From the NCBI GenBank assembly GCA_973895155.1, contig OZ316894.1:1860001-1924000 (forward strand): 64,000 bases of DNA, written 5' to 3'. This document shows, in pieces, positions 23,428 through 36,512 of this stretch. Position numbers and translations under genes: made by a program. The number at the start of each line of letters is the position of its first letter. Within the stretch, counting starts at the first letter, position 1. The notes under the pieces are model-generated. The model was not told where the DNA came from, did not search any database, and saw nothing but the letters and a program-made list of their open reading frames with translations. This stretch comes from Marsupella aquatica (Eukaryota; Marchantiophyta).

Positions 23428-26187
23428 ATGGAACATTTTCATTTTCACTTCCGTGGTCAGGAGATAGATTTGCTGGAGGTGTTCCTGTCTTCTGCCATAG
23501 CCGTTTCGGTGGTGCTGGTACTCTACTACAAACTGAAACGCCGACGTAGAAGCCTGGAAAATGATCGTCGATTGCCTCCCGGACCGCGTCCATGGCCCAT
23601 CATCGGGAATCTGGGGCTGCTGGGACGTCTTCCCCATCTGGACTTTGCCAAGCTTGCGAAGGAGTATGGACCTATCGTGTACTTGCGCCTTGGCTCCGTC
23701 CCCACTGTCGTCGTCACTTCCCCCAAAATCGCTGAAGTGATCCTCAAAACAAAGGACCACATCTTTGCCTCGAGACCAAACTTCGTTCAGGGTGTAATTA
23801 TGGGGTACAATAGGCACACTATAGGCAGCGCGACCTACGGACCGTACTGGCGCTACGCGCGTAAGTTGCTCACATTGGAATTGCTGACCGACAAACGAAT
23901 CCAACAGTTTCAGGTTCAGCTCTAGGCTACAACATCAGTTTTTACTTGACGGCCATGGTTCACTCGACTGACAGATCTGTCACGTTGCATTTTCTATAAT
24001 CAAATGAGACCCTGTATTTCATTGCTGTGTGAATATGTTCCTTCTTGGACTCTGAAGTTTTATTGGCTGCGGTTCATTTTGAAGTCTGTTGTGCTGCTAG
24101 TCTGTAAAATAAATTCTGTCATCTCCGTCATTCGTTGGAATCGATGACATTGCTGTGGTCTCTTCTGCCATAAGAGAAGAGAACACTCATCGACATTCAT
24201 TTGGCTACATGTTCTCGTGGGATAGAAATGATAACAACAGTGTAGAGTGCCTACAGCTAACTTGCTTCTCTGTCATTTTTTGTCCAGAGCCTGCGGAAAA
24301 AGCTGGTCATGCGTACACTACATTCTATACTTGAAGAATGCAAAATGGGGAAAGATGTGAGTTTGCACGTAAAATTCGGGCTGATGACGAAGAACAATAT
24401 CACCCAAATGATGATCAACGAGAGCTTTTTCGGGCCCAATTCAAGCGCATCCAATTTGAAAGAAGCCGCCGAGTACCAAGGAGTCATAAATGATCTCGCT
24501 AGGTTGATGGGCGTTTTCGACTATGGAGATTACGTCCCATTCCTTCAGAATTTTGATCTACAAGGCTACCAAAAGGAAATGCTAAAAGTGCAACGAACGA
24601 ATGACGTCTTCTTTGGTAAAGTAATCGACGAGCATCGGCAGGTATCTCGCTCTAATTGTTCTGAGGAGCTCACCAAGAGTGACAGACAGGATTTTATCGA
24701 CGTGCTGTTGACTCGTCCCAGCGAAGTCGATGACAAGCCTCTTACTGAGGATCAAATCAGGGCCATCTTGCTGGTACAGTGAATTACTTGACACAAATAA
24801 CTTGCAACTATACTCACCAGTACCTCTATGGTTCAGTTGACGCTCATTTAATTTCTCTCTGAACAATATGTCACAAAGCTTACTACATTCTGCCTATGTT
24901 TATCCATCCTTTAAGGTGCTCGCAAACTTTCGTTTCTAGCTAATTGTGTGCAAGATTCATACTGTAACTCCTCACAAAAGATAAGTGACCGAATGATCAA
25001 ATTTGCGATTGTAGGCATGATTATGTAGATGCAAGCTATTCATATACGTACGGTAAGCTTTAATTACAGAACCCACGCAATCCAATTAATGGCAGTACGT
25101 TGAGGCTTTCAGAAACTGGCAATGCAAGACCATTACGGCTAGAAATGATCCTGGTCGAAACTCCAGGGAGCTATGCGCTTTCTTTGCTCTCATCGAAACA
25201 AGATTCGATTCCATAGGCCGTCGGGTTGAAAGTGGTTCATGGCTGGAGCTTCTCATCGGAATAAGCCATGGGTTTATGGTTTGGTGTCGGGTAGAAACTG
25301 TCTGTTTCATGGCTGGTTGAAGTGCGGAGTATTCACCGAGAGGCGTTGAAAGTATTTCATGGCCAGGAGAGGGTGCCCTCAAAGCTTGTCTACAATTGTT
25401 AAATGAACACAATTGTGTGGTCTTAAGTCGAAGGAACTAATGTGGTCCGGGGAAATTAATTAATTATGCAGTCCAGCATCGAGGCTGATGCGTTGTTGAT
25501 GTCCAATTATGCATCTTAAGTTTGCCTGTGGAAGTGCAGGGCTCCGTCGTGGCAGGGACGGTCACATCAAATAATACTCTGGAGTGGGCAATGACGGAGC
25601 TTTTGAAACACCCTGCGGCTCTGAAAAGAGCCCAAGAGGAGCTGGATACCGTCGTGGGGTCAAACCGACTTGCGCAGGAGACCGACATTCCCAACCTTAA
25701 GTACCTTCGCGCTGTAGTAAAGGAGACCTTTCGACTGCACCCCGTCCTTCCTATCCTGCTTCCCCACTACAGCATGGAATCATGTGAGGTAGCCGGGTAC
25801 CACATACCGGTTAATTGTCAAGTGTTCGTCAACGTCTGGGCTATTGGGAGGGACCCTGAAGTTTGGGAACGTCCTTTGGAATTTGATCCGGAGAGGTTCT
25901 TGAAGAATAATATGGATTCCCTTGGGTGGGACTTCGAGCTTCTACCTTTCGGCTCAGGCAGGAGAATTTGCCCTGGAAGGAACATTGGCCTCCTCATGGT
26001 GGAGTACACACTGGCGGTTCTACTCCACGCTTGCAACTGGCAGCTTCCTCCAGGAGTCAGCCCCGAGGATGTCGACCTTGGAGAGGCGGAGGGGTTGACT
26101 TGTCCTAAAGCTATTCCTCTTGAAGCTACCGCATCTCCACGCCTGCGCGTCCAGATCATCTATGCTGACGAGAAAGACCCCTCCTAG
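23428..26187 (+). CDS. CYP71-clan cytochrome P450, copy 1
   Basis: Three exons (23,428-23,913; 24,288-24,773; 25,540-26,187) with GT-AG phase-0 introns encode about 539 residues, usual for a microsomal plant P450. The N-terminus has a membrane anchor at about residues 15-35 and the hinge PPGPRPWP. The C-helix shows GPYWRYARK. The K-helix is ETFRLHP (ExxR), followed by DPERF and the haem loop PFGSGRRICPGRNIG with its cysteine. The I-helix reads AGTVTS where AGTDTS is usual, so the acidic residue of the oxygen-activation motif is valine; the threonine is kept. It should sit on the ER membrane as a monooxygenase with a reductase partner, substrate unknown. I chose ATG 23,428 because the duplicate at 36,513 starts at the same codon. 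The family within the clan is not assigned. Confidence 0.9.
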
Positions 26188-29100
26188 ATGTTCCTAACCA
26201 GGGGCTATGTTACTCGCATGGATACTTCGAATCTATACAATCTCAATGTATGGCACATCATGTGTCAATAACTAAAAACCAACAAGTTTGAGACTCAAGA
26301 TTGGTGAAAGACATTCAGTGTATTGTGGCTCTGAGCTGTCTTTATTATATAGGTGAGTGAAATTAGTCCAATAGTCCCGGTTGAGTGATCTTGCATGGTC
26401 TGAGCTTGACTTTCTAGTCGAGGCTCAGCCACCCTTTGAACTCTCAGATTGAGAGGCTGTTGTTTGACTTAGCTTCATGTACTCTCAAATTAAGATTTCT
26501 TTAGTTGGCTCAGTTTAGCCCAAGAGTCAATCTAGACAGGAAGGAGTGGTCTGGGTCTGAGCCTTAGCTCAGTCCAGCAGACCATGAGTAGTCATATTCT
26601 TAGTTTCAAACTTCATTGTGGCTTTCTATATAGACCCAAAGGAGTGGTTGGGTCTGAGTGAACTACTTCAATTTTGTAGATCTACGTTGATTTTATTTTT
26701 GACTACAACATGATATTCCCCCTACTTTGATTGCAACATGATTTTCCCAAGTGCCGTGTAATTAATGAGGCGAGAGTTCAGCAATCGGGTACGTTCACTG
26801 ATAAATAGTAGTGGATAGCAAACAAATATATTTTATAGTACGTATGGAAGAACTGGTGGACAACATCATGTATGAAGAGAGTATGTGGCCTGTGTTTGAG
26901 AATGTTTGCTTCTATCGACGTGTTAGTATATGCTTTTTTTCTAGCGATGTGTTAGTGCTTGGATGTGTAACTTGGAGGGCGACGAGGCGAAGTTGTCGCC
27001 CTCCCACCTTGACAAGTTTCACACTTCAGAGTGAAAATTCTCCGGATCCCGAGGTTGAGTAGTATGACACTTCCCTACTTTTGCGCAAAGAAAGCTAACG
27101 AATGCAGAAAAAATTTCGATGCGGTTGAAACCAATCGAACCTGAGAGCATCTGATATGAGCTTACGCCCTGGACTTAATCAGATGATCTTATTTGTGTCC
27201 ATCTACCGTCTACACGCATTGCTGAGAATGAGAAATACATTCGAAAAAGGAGTATAGAAAACTCCAATTTCGGCCAAAATCTTGGAGAACGGACAGTCCA
27301 GACATAAACTCCCATATCTGGCCACCTCAAAGGTAGGCTGGGAAATTAGTCCCACATTCACTAAGGAAATTTCCCCATTTCGCCTAGTTCACACTGGGGG
27401 ATGCCACAATTCCAACCTGGGTGTCGGACAGTTTTGCCCCTGTGATGCTGCACTCTGTGACTACTTCCTCGTCAAGATTTGCACTTTGTTTTAACTGCCG
27501 CACGTCTTTGCACTTAAAACTTCTACAGGATAATGGTGCAAAGTCACTATGAGTCATTTCTGCACTTATCGTTAAGTGCATTTTATCCTTCTCACTTCTG
27601 CGCATGAGCTGACGGTGCATTTCTCAAAAGTCATCTGTGCAAAGCAGGAAAGTTTTCCTGTATATCTGATTATCTATGTGTAAATCGAACTCTCAGTGTA
27701 CAATTGACACAGTCATCACAGGAATATAATTGAAGAGATTTCTTCTAATTAAGCTTGGCAAAACTTTGGGACTTTTGACAGCATATTAATTTTAATTACT
27801 ACATGATAGGCAAGGATGGCAGAGATACCAGGGCGGCCTCTAAAATTTATATAGCCACCTCTCACAAAATAATTGGCAGAACTAATAAAGTAATTAAGGA
27901 GAACCATTGTTCTTACAATTAAGGGTCTAATTATTTGTCTTTGCCTTGTCTCAAACAGAAATAGTCAAATTGGGTTCTGTTTGCACAACTAATGGTTCTT
28001 GTTTATGGCAAATCATGTTGATGTGGCTGCACATGCATCCAGGAATTTTGGAAGAAATCTCCTATGCGAGTCAGTACTAATATAATCCATGCTGGTATTT
28101 TCATTCGTTCTAGGTTATTGCCCTGGGGAATCACTCGTTGGATTATTAGAACTGAGTGCGAACATCCAAAAGTTGTTTTAAACTTTGCCAGGCTAATAAT
28201 TATTATCAAAGACTTACTAAAGGCATTTTAAAATCCAATTTTGGTAAAAATATTATTTTATATATTTAACAAGGTATTTAACAATTTGTCAAAAGCTGTA
28301 CAATAAAGGGCACAAGGGTTTTCTTAATTGAATTTATTTTTTCAAATTTTATTAGTTTGTGCTCATGTGTTTTAGGGGTTTTTACACTAAGTGATTCCCC
28401 AGGGGGGCTATTGAAGAAACTAAAGACTGTGCAGGTGGGATTGAGGCAAGCTTTAAAACATGAAGAGATGGAAGCTTCCAAACACGAAGTCAGAGATAGA
28501 GGGAGGACTGAGGTAAAAATGTAATATGCTAGGTGGACCGTGGAATCAGAAGTGTTAGATGTTGGCTTAGGGCATCAATTATGCAGATGCTCACAAAAGT
28601 ACAAGACTAAGTTGAGTGTAATTAAATTTAATCCACTTGGGTATATTTGTCTCAATATAGGTGTGTATGATCCATTCTTAAATTTATTTTCATGTCTGAT
28701 AAGACATTCAGTAAATGTTTTTGTTTTAAGAGCACTGCCTAAAGCTACTTACAGTAGTTTGTGAATACTATTGAATGTCCTCTAAATGTATTCTTTGAGG
28801 GTGGAACTGCATTGAACATTGGAGAAGATCCAAGAAAGACAAACCAGGTGTGAATAAATGAACTTCTCATTTAGTAGACTTACATAAAGACCATGGTGGA
28901 AACGATTACAACAAGAAGGTTTTTGCAAATTTACAGGCCAACTAAGGACGGATTTGAATAGAATAATTATGAAAGCATCATGGAAAGCAAGGTATCTTTT
29001 TCCATCTTAGTTTCCCGCTTAGTTGCTTGTGGTTAAATTCTGCCCCTGCTGTAACTGATGATGGGGATAATTGTGTATACACGTGCATTCATTAGTAAGA

Positions 29101-30091
29101 TACTATTGTAAATTAATCAATATTGCAAGGAACTGGCGATTTCATTAGGTCATCAATAGGTCACCAAAGTTTATATACCAGGAAAAAAAGCAAAGTACAA
29201 TGAAAGGCAAGAAAAAGTGGTCCAAAGAAAAAGAGATTCAATCAGTCACCAAAGTTTATATATATACCAGGAAAAAAACAAACTACAATGAAAGGCAAGA
29301 AAAAGTGGTCCCAAGAAAAAGAGGTCCAAAGAGGACACCCAAACCTATGTTCAACGTTGATTTCCAGGTAGATTTGGTTTCTGTAGAAATATTGATTAAT
29401 TTGTCTGGCATCTATCTACTGTAGCTTGCAATCGAACAATGCATGCACTTAAGGGCTGAAAGATATTTGATTCGTAGATCAGACATTAATTGATCAATAT
29501 TTCTGTGGACGTTTTTATCTGTTCGGTCTATCCAGCTTGTGAGTTACTTCAGCCTTAGATCCATGGATGACTCATTCCGGCATGCACGAACATTTGTATG
29601 GCAGGGAGTAGATCTATCATCAATATCCATTAAAACCAACTTACACGTAAGCACTTATACTAAGCAGCAGCCTCAACCGCAGATCCCACTTACGATATCA
29701 GGGTGTATTATTTATAAGGACTTCATACTTTTGCACTGAATATTTTTACACCTGTGTTTTTCTGTTTTGTACCGGAGCTTGATTTTGCACTCAATTTGAG
29801 TGCATTGGTCCACGCTGGAACTTTTGCACTTTAGATACGAATAGCGGCATAAAACGCCTACTTCTGAACCTCAGGCAAAAGGAAACAAAGCATCCTGTGC
29901 GCCTGCCTGTGCGCCGCGCCACGTGATTTTCATCAGCTTCAACATCGTAATGGCGAATCAGTTCAGTTTCCAGTTGTGCTTCTAATTCAGCTAATAAATT
30001 TTCCGGGGAGGAGATCTCGAATGTGTTCCAGCTGCCTAGAGCGATCCCCTCGCATTCTCGGAGGAGTGACTTTCTTCAGTTGTACGTTCTC
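26188..30091. other. no gene; insertion in P450 3' flank and 85-bp duplication
   Basis: The 3' flank of P450 copy 1 matches that of copy 2, but roughly 26,250-26,760 is absent there, so about 500 bp was inserted or lost. At 29,161-29,335 an 85-bp unit (beginning TCACCAAAGTTTATATA) is duplicated in tandem. Other open frames between 26,800 and 29,740 have no recognisable domain. Confidence 0.55.
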
Positions 30092-30345
30092 ATGACCCCT
30101 CCCGCGATTGAACAGACTAACGGATCGGTGAATGGACACGAGAAACCAAGAGCTCCACGACGGCATCAGAGTGCTCAAGGTCCTGCAACAATATTGGATA
30201 TTGGCACGGGGGAACCCGCCAACTGTGTAGAAGACGGTCAAATTCACAGACTTGTACTTCACCATTACAAACAGCAACCACGAGACATAGCTGAGACGCA
30301 AGATGATTCGAAATGCCAGCTCCAGCTATAACGCTTCTCTCAAAA
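30092..30345 (+). pseudogene. chalcone synthase-like (type III PKS) N-terminal fragment
   Basis: From ATG 30,092 the frame reads into RRHQSAQGPATILDIGTGEP and then ANCVEDGQ. This matches the conserved N-terminal start of plant chalcone synthases (RAEGPATxLAIGTAxPxNCVxQ). After one frameshift near 30,240 the match continues as FTDLYFTITNSNHET, equivalent to the family's YYFRVTNSEH. The rest of the enzyme, including the catalytic Cys-His-Asn, is absent. It is therefore a dead 5' fragment of a flavonoid/polyketide synthase gene. Confidence 0.75.
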
Positions 30346-30474
30346 TTGAAGTTAATTATGTACTTTAGTTTTCAGGTAAGGATCTGGCGAAATTTTGCCA
30401 TAATTGAAATCGCTGTCACTCACCATCTTGTCTCTTGCAGAATACAACTTTCTACAGAACTTTATAGAAGCTTG

Positions 30475-31560
30475 GGTGTGATTTGTCACCTTGTGCTCTT
30501 AACAACAACTTACGCGGCAAGCTTCAAGGTCTCTCTCAAAGTGAAGCCCTCAATTCGTCCTCCCAGAGTCTACAAACTATCGGAATGGCTTTTCAAAGTT
30601 AGGATGAGTCCATGAGGGTGCACCCTTCCTTTCAAGAAGAAAGTAAAGAAATATCACCTTCCTGAACCAATCAGCTCAGGAGAAACCGTCACGTACACAT
30701 GCATGCACCTACTGTCGAATCAGAATTGTTAATAATGCCCTCCGTCCCACTTTGTTTCCCGTGATGATCTCACTTCCACTGTCATACTTGTACAGTCTAT
30801 ATGATTGTTAATAATGCCCTCCGTCCCACTTTGTTTCCCGTGATGATCTCACTTCCACTGTTATACTTGTACAGTCTATACGATTGTCAATTATGCCCTT
30901 TATCCCACTCTGTTTCCCGTGATGATCTCACTTACTCTGTTATACTTGTGTAGTCTATATGATTACAATCGGTAGATTTCTAGGAGATTTTCTAAATAGG
31001 GAGGTTTATGTTTTAGTAGTTCTGCTTTGCGAACCTTCTAGAACATCTAGAATTAAAAATTACAACACTGGATGTGCCTTGTCATCACAAAACAAATGGG
31101 TTTTTATTTTATTTTGTTGGATGTGCCGTTTCATAACAAACAGTGCGTTTTTCTTTCATGATCTTAGTTATCTTGTTGGATATGCCTTCAGTTGTCATGA
31201 TGAACAAATGGGTGTGGTTTGTCACCTTGTGCTCTTAACAACAACTTACGCGCCTTCAAGGTCTGTCTCAAAAGTGAAGCTCTTTGTCCTCCCAGAGTCT
31301 CAAAAATATCCGAATGGCATTTCAATTTGAAGATAAGTCCATGAGGGTGGAACCCATTTTTTCAGGAAAAACAAAAATATCACCTGCCTGAACCTTCTCA
31401 GCTCAGGAGAAACCGTCAATATATAATAAAAACGTGCGCCTATTAGTGTAGATTAACTGTTAATTGTTCCCTCCGTCCCACTTTGCTTCCCAGAATCATC
31501 CTCATTTATTTGTCCTAGTTTGTTCCAGGATGTTAAAATTGTTCTTTAAATAAACTGGTT
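30475..31560. repeat. duplicated about 270-bp segment, 730 bp apart
   Basis: The segment beginning TTGTCACCTTGTGCTCTTAA at about 30,484 recurs at about 31,218. Both copies run through TCAAGGTCT, CCTCCCAGAGTCT, GTCCATGAGGGTG and CTCAGGAGAAACCGTCA before ending in the CCTCCGTCCCACTTTG word. They are diverged non-coding copies; no protein is supported. Confidence 0.8.
30725..30965. repeat. 79-bp tandem repeat, three copies
   Basis: Three copies start at 30,725, 30,804 and 30,883, each exactly 79 bp apart, and contain GCCCTCCGTCCCACTTTG and CCCGTGATGATCTCACTT. The CCCTCCGTCCC word resembles the terminal repeat of Stowaway-type MITEs and recurs at about 31,465, so the array may derive from such an end. 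Confidence 0.85.
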
Positions 31561-31699
31561 TGCCCTGGTTTTACAGGGTGAGGTGTAAAGTTGACAGTAA
31601 GCAGTAAGTCTCCCAAAGTGCCCATATATGTATATCTTACCCTTGCTCGCACTTACAACTGAGTAATTTATATGATTACAATAGGTACGGGAATAGGTA

Positions 31700-34600
31700 A
31701 GATTCTAAGAAATCTTCTAAACATGGGACTGTGGTTTATGTTTTAGAAGTCCTGCAGTGCGAATATTCTAGAACAACTAATTAAAAGATAAAAATTAAAT
31801 CAGTCAATGTGCCTTGTCATGACAAACAACTGAATGGGTTAATTCATCTATTTTTTCATATTGTGGGATATGCCTTTTAATGACAAACAAATGATCTATT
31901 TTATTTTATTTTATTTTGTTTGGAAAGTGGAATAATCCTCAAGCAAAACACCCAAATAATTCTGAAAACAAAATCATGGGATTATTAAGGGGAACAAGTT
32001 GCACCAGTGCATGCACTATCAATCCAAGGTAAGCAACCCAGCCTGGTATAATAGGCAAAGGTATACATTTTTATAGAAACTAAAAGGTTGGCTATATTCA
32101 AAATTAACTCCTATAATAAAGGGTTGCGCCACTTTTTGAAGTGGTCGTCATTCAAATTTGGAGAGGCTTTTTGAGTGAAAGAAAAGTGAACTGGAAAAAG
32201 AGAAAGGAATAAGAAGAAAATGGTTATATTTTGTGTGAACATGTTTTTCTAAGCAAGAAAAGTACAAAGTCTTCCCCTTTAATGTCCATGCTACCCCATG
32301 CTCCTCCCTCTACCATCCATGCCATACAATGCCCCATGCCATATCATGCAAAGGAAGTGCTGCATCGTGATCATCAGAGTCATTAAGAAAATAGTGCACA
32401 CTCTAATCAATGAGACAAAGATAAGTAAAGTAAAATAGTGAAAAAGAAGGAAAAATAAAAGGAGGGGGGGGGGGGGAGGATATTAAGGTTTTAAAAGATA
32501 TAAATTACAAAAACAATTTAAAAAATCATTCTCATTTTGTTTTACTTTGGTGGTGGTTGTCGCCTCTCTTTGTGTCATGACATCTTTCACTCGACAGTTT
32601 TTTTTAACTCAATGAGATCTTTCTAACAAAGATATATTTTGCATCATGATATTTTTTCAACCACATCTTTAGTACAACGTCATCTATTATGCATTGATGT
32701 CTTTCACCATTTGAAATGATATCCGGGATGATATCTTTTAGTAAACTACATGATCTTTATATTTTACTTAACAAAACCTTTTATTCAACAATATTGTAAA
32801 TGCAACAATTTACGCAACATCTTTTGTGCAACGGAGACTTGACAACATATATAATTAACAACATCACTTTACTTATGGACCATTTGTACTTAGCAACAAC
32901 TTTATATTTAACAACATCTTTTCTCTTAACTACATCTTGAATGGGCATAGTGACATCTTTTGTCTCAACGACATCGCAACATGACATCTTTTCTCTTAAC
33001 TATGTCTTTTCTCTTAACAACATCTTGGGTGACATAACATCTTTTCTCTCAACAACATCTTGGGCGTCCTGACATCTTTTCTCTTAAAGATATCTTGGGC
33101 GTCACGGCATCTTTTGTGCAATGCACGGGTATTGAGCTTGTTAAGCTATAATGCAAAGTTGCACCTTCATCTATTGTGGTCATCTTACAATTTTTACGGG
33201 TCTAGTTAGAGACTCATGTAATTCAATCTGGAAATTCTGTGAAAAATACACATCAGCTCATAACTTCTAAACCATTGGATCTGTGTAATTGGACCATCTA
33301 GATTATTTTCATGTGTGAGCACTTGTGTGAACACTCGTGTGGGACAAAACTGAAATCTTGATTCTTAACCATTGGATTTTTCTTACTGAAGCATCTAGAT
33401 GCCTTGCATCATGTGGGAACATTTATATGCATAATCACCAACCTCACCTAAGCTGCCAACCTCACCTAAGCTGATTTAACCTAGGAGGACTTAAAGGAAA
33501 ACAATTTTCATTGTGGGAGTGCTATTTAACCCTCTATTTCACTTTATTCTTGAACAAAAGGGTTTCCCGAGAAAAAATAAGAAAACAATTCAATCAATCT
33601 ATGAATTGACAATGTGGCATGGAGCAATTTAGAAAGAAAAAAAAAACCTAATAACTCTTTCCAGGACATGTGAAGGGTTGTGAAGTGAATAACTTTTTTC
33701 ATATGGATGGACAACCTCAATATTGCTAGTTGTGTTAAGATACATGTGTTGAGAAACCAATGTACCTTGACTTAGAGACCTTTGGTTCACCCAGTTTAGG
33801 GTGTGTCCATGACCAAAAGAAATAATTTCACTATATATATTAACACCATACATTAATTGGCCATAGCTTTGGCAAGTCACAACCTGAGCTCCATGACACA
33901 AATGAATACTCTTCTCTCTTCACCCTCCAACTCTTGACCATTGATATCTAGTGTGAGCACAATGAAGTGTAGGTTCCTCCAAGGTATAGGCTCTCTCCAC
34001 TAGTTTAACCTCAGAAGCACTTAACCATGGTTAAGTTGTGCCTAGACAGTTAACCTATTTAACCACTTGCTGGAGTTAAAGTATCAACAGGTTATTAACC
34101 GTTGCTACTCTCAACAATGCTGTAATGGATTGGGCAATTGTAAAAGAACCCTACACGTACCCTAATACACCCCGCACCCATTGAGGGCAAAAACAAAAGC
34201 TTGATCCCGTGTATTGTTTTTCAAATTTAATGTTAACTATGTTTTCTTCACTTTGTACATTATAATCTCCTTTGCATAAATTTGGTATACAATGACATGA
34301 TGTACGTTTTTTGCATGTGACATCTTTCAAGAAACATCTTTTGAGCAGCTAGCATTTAATGAAAATTTGTGCGCAAGGACATCTTTTGCACAAAGCAAGA
34401 TATTGAGCTATCAAAATCTATAAAATATTAATGTTCTTGTGGCTTTTACACTGGTTGCCAACATCTTCAACGAACTGAGATCTTTTTACACTGACAAACA
34501 ATATCTTTAGTTACAGAAGGACATCCTTTTCACAATAACATCTTTAACTTGCACATGTCATCCTTACACATACTAGAGATTGTTTAATTTGCACAATGTC

Positions 34601-36395
34601 ATCTTTCACTTAACAACATCTGCTGTGTAACAACATTTCTACACACAATGTCTTTTGCGCAACAACATCATTTACTTAACAATATATGTTGTTCATGTGG
34701 GAGTTCATGCAATGACATCTTTCACGCAAAGATGTTGCACAAATCAAACTTGTAAGAAAAACTCGGATTTGCTCTCGGAAAAAAAATCTGGGTTGTCCAC
34801 TTTCAAAATGATGTGAGACATGTATAAATTTTGGTTTTTCTGTGTTTTTCAAAGTAACGTCAAGATTAAAAATTAATCCGTGGACCCCCATGTTATTTTA
34901 GAGGTTGTTATCTAGAAACTGAAGCCTAGATGGACCTCCAAATCTAATGGAAAAAATTCAAAAATGGACAAGTCAATGTTTGACACTTGAAATAGTTGCC
35001 AAACTTACCAAGGCAACCATAATTAACATCAATCACAAAACCAGCTGCAATGTGAACTAGTGTTTAATGTGAGGGTAATGTAATTGCCCACTTTAGCAAA
35101 ACGATGCTCGATGGTTTCCTCCACGGTACCAAAGGGATGTTGGATGCACTCAAGTTGCATTGAAAGTAATTATCACTTTTCAATTCCTACACGCAGATAG
35201 ACAAAAAGAGAGAAGTCATTGGTTTAGGGTCACAAACCCTTTTATGACTTTAGTAAAACTTTGCATAAATTATGACCCTAAACCAATGACTTTTGCATCA
35301 CTAACTTTGCATAATTGTTTAAGACAAAAAATTTCATGGAAACAAATCTCTAATTGTGGAATTCAGATTGGATCGAAAGCTAGAGAAATTTAGAAACTCA
35401 TGACCACTTTAGTACTTAATAAAATCTCCCAATGTCACACTCATTAGATAGCTAGAGAACTTTGGAAACTTATAATCTCCTCATAACTCAACTAAATCTA
35501 TCAATGTTAAGTTCATTAAAAAGCTAAAGAAATTCTAACATTCATAATCTCCTTAGTACTTGATAAAATCTGTCAATTTTAGGTTCATTCTCATCGAAGG
35601 GGTCAACATTACAGGGGTTGTACAACATTGATTTTTATTCACGTTAGAGATTACAAAATCACGAGTAAAATCTATTTTTCAAATTACTTACTCAATTCTT
35701 ATTGAATGGTGACAATGCTAAGCTCATTAGGACCGTCTCTTCAAGATCTTTCCAACGCCATATTATACGTGAGTTTTCATTATGATTTGACTTAGCAATG
35801 TCAAATCAAAAATTTATGTCGGGAAAATTTTATGTTTTGAATAACATCAAGACCGACACTGGGAGCAATTTTACCTCAATCTTTTTGTCTTTTGATTTAT
35901 ATGTCAGTTGTTTTACATTCTTTTTCACGGCATGGCATCCCAGTTTTTACAACAAAGTTGTCACAAACACGGATGCAAAAGTTAATTTTATCCAAAAACA
36001 AGTATTGTTCTGTTTGGAGCATGCCATGATGATGTGGCGCGCTGTGAAGCCAGGAATTTTAGAAAGGACCCCTAATGGGGGTCCGTAATAATTCCTAAAC
36101 TTTCTGTAATTTTTATTCAAAGAACATTCAGAATTTTTAGAATTTTTTTATTAAAATGAATGCTGGATAGTTTGGTTATAAACTAAAAAAACTTATATAA
36201 TTTGGTTTTCATCAAACTTTTTCATACCAAAATATTCAAGTTATATTTTTGAGTTAAGAGCTACTATAAGAGTTGAGTAACAGGAAAGTAACATTTCATG
36301 GTAGGTTGGATAAAGCGATTATAAAGAATTAAAAATTTGCCTTATAAAAAGCAAGGTTGTTGCACTGTGCAGATGAGTTTGATCAGTTTACGGGT
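31700..36395. repeat. AT-rich non-coding region with ACATCTTTT-type repeats
   Basis: No gene is supported in this 4.7-kb stretch. From about 32,580 to 33,125, and again from about 34,300 to 34,740, short units such as GACATCTTTTCTCTTAACAA and CATCTTGGGCGTC recur irregularly, forming a degenerate minisatellite. A G homopolymer interrupts 32,461-32,478. Elsewhere there are only AT-rich stretches and short chance frames. Confidence 0.6.
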
Positions 36396-36512
36396 TTGAT
36401 CAATCATGCTCATTGTCTCGAGAGTATTGAAGTTTTTTAGTGTTCTCTAAGAGACCTCAGACCGTTCCTGATCGACATCCAGTCGGCAGTAAGCTTTAGT
36501 AACAGGATTGTC

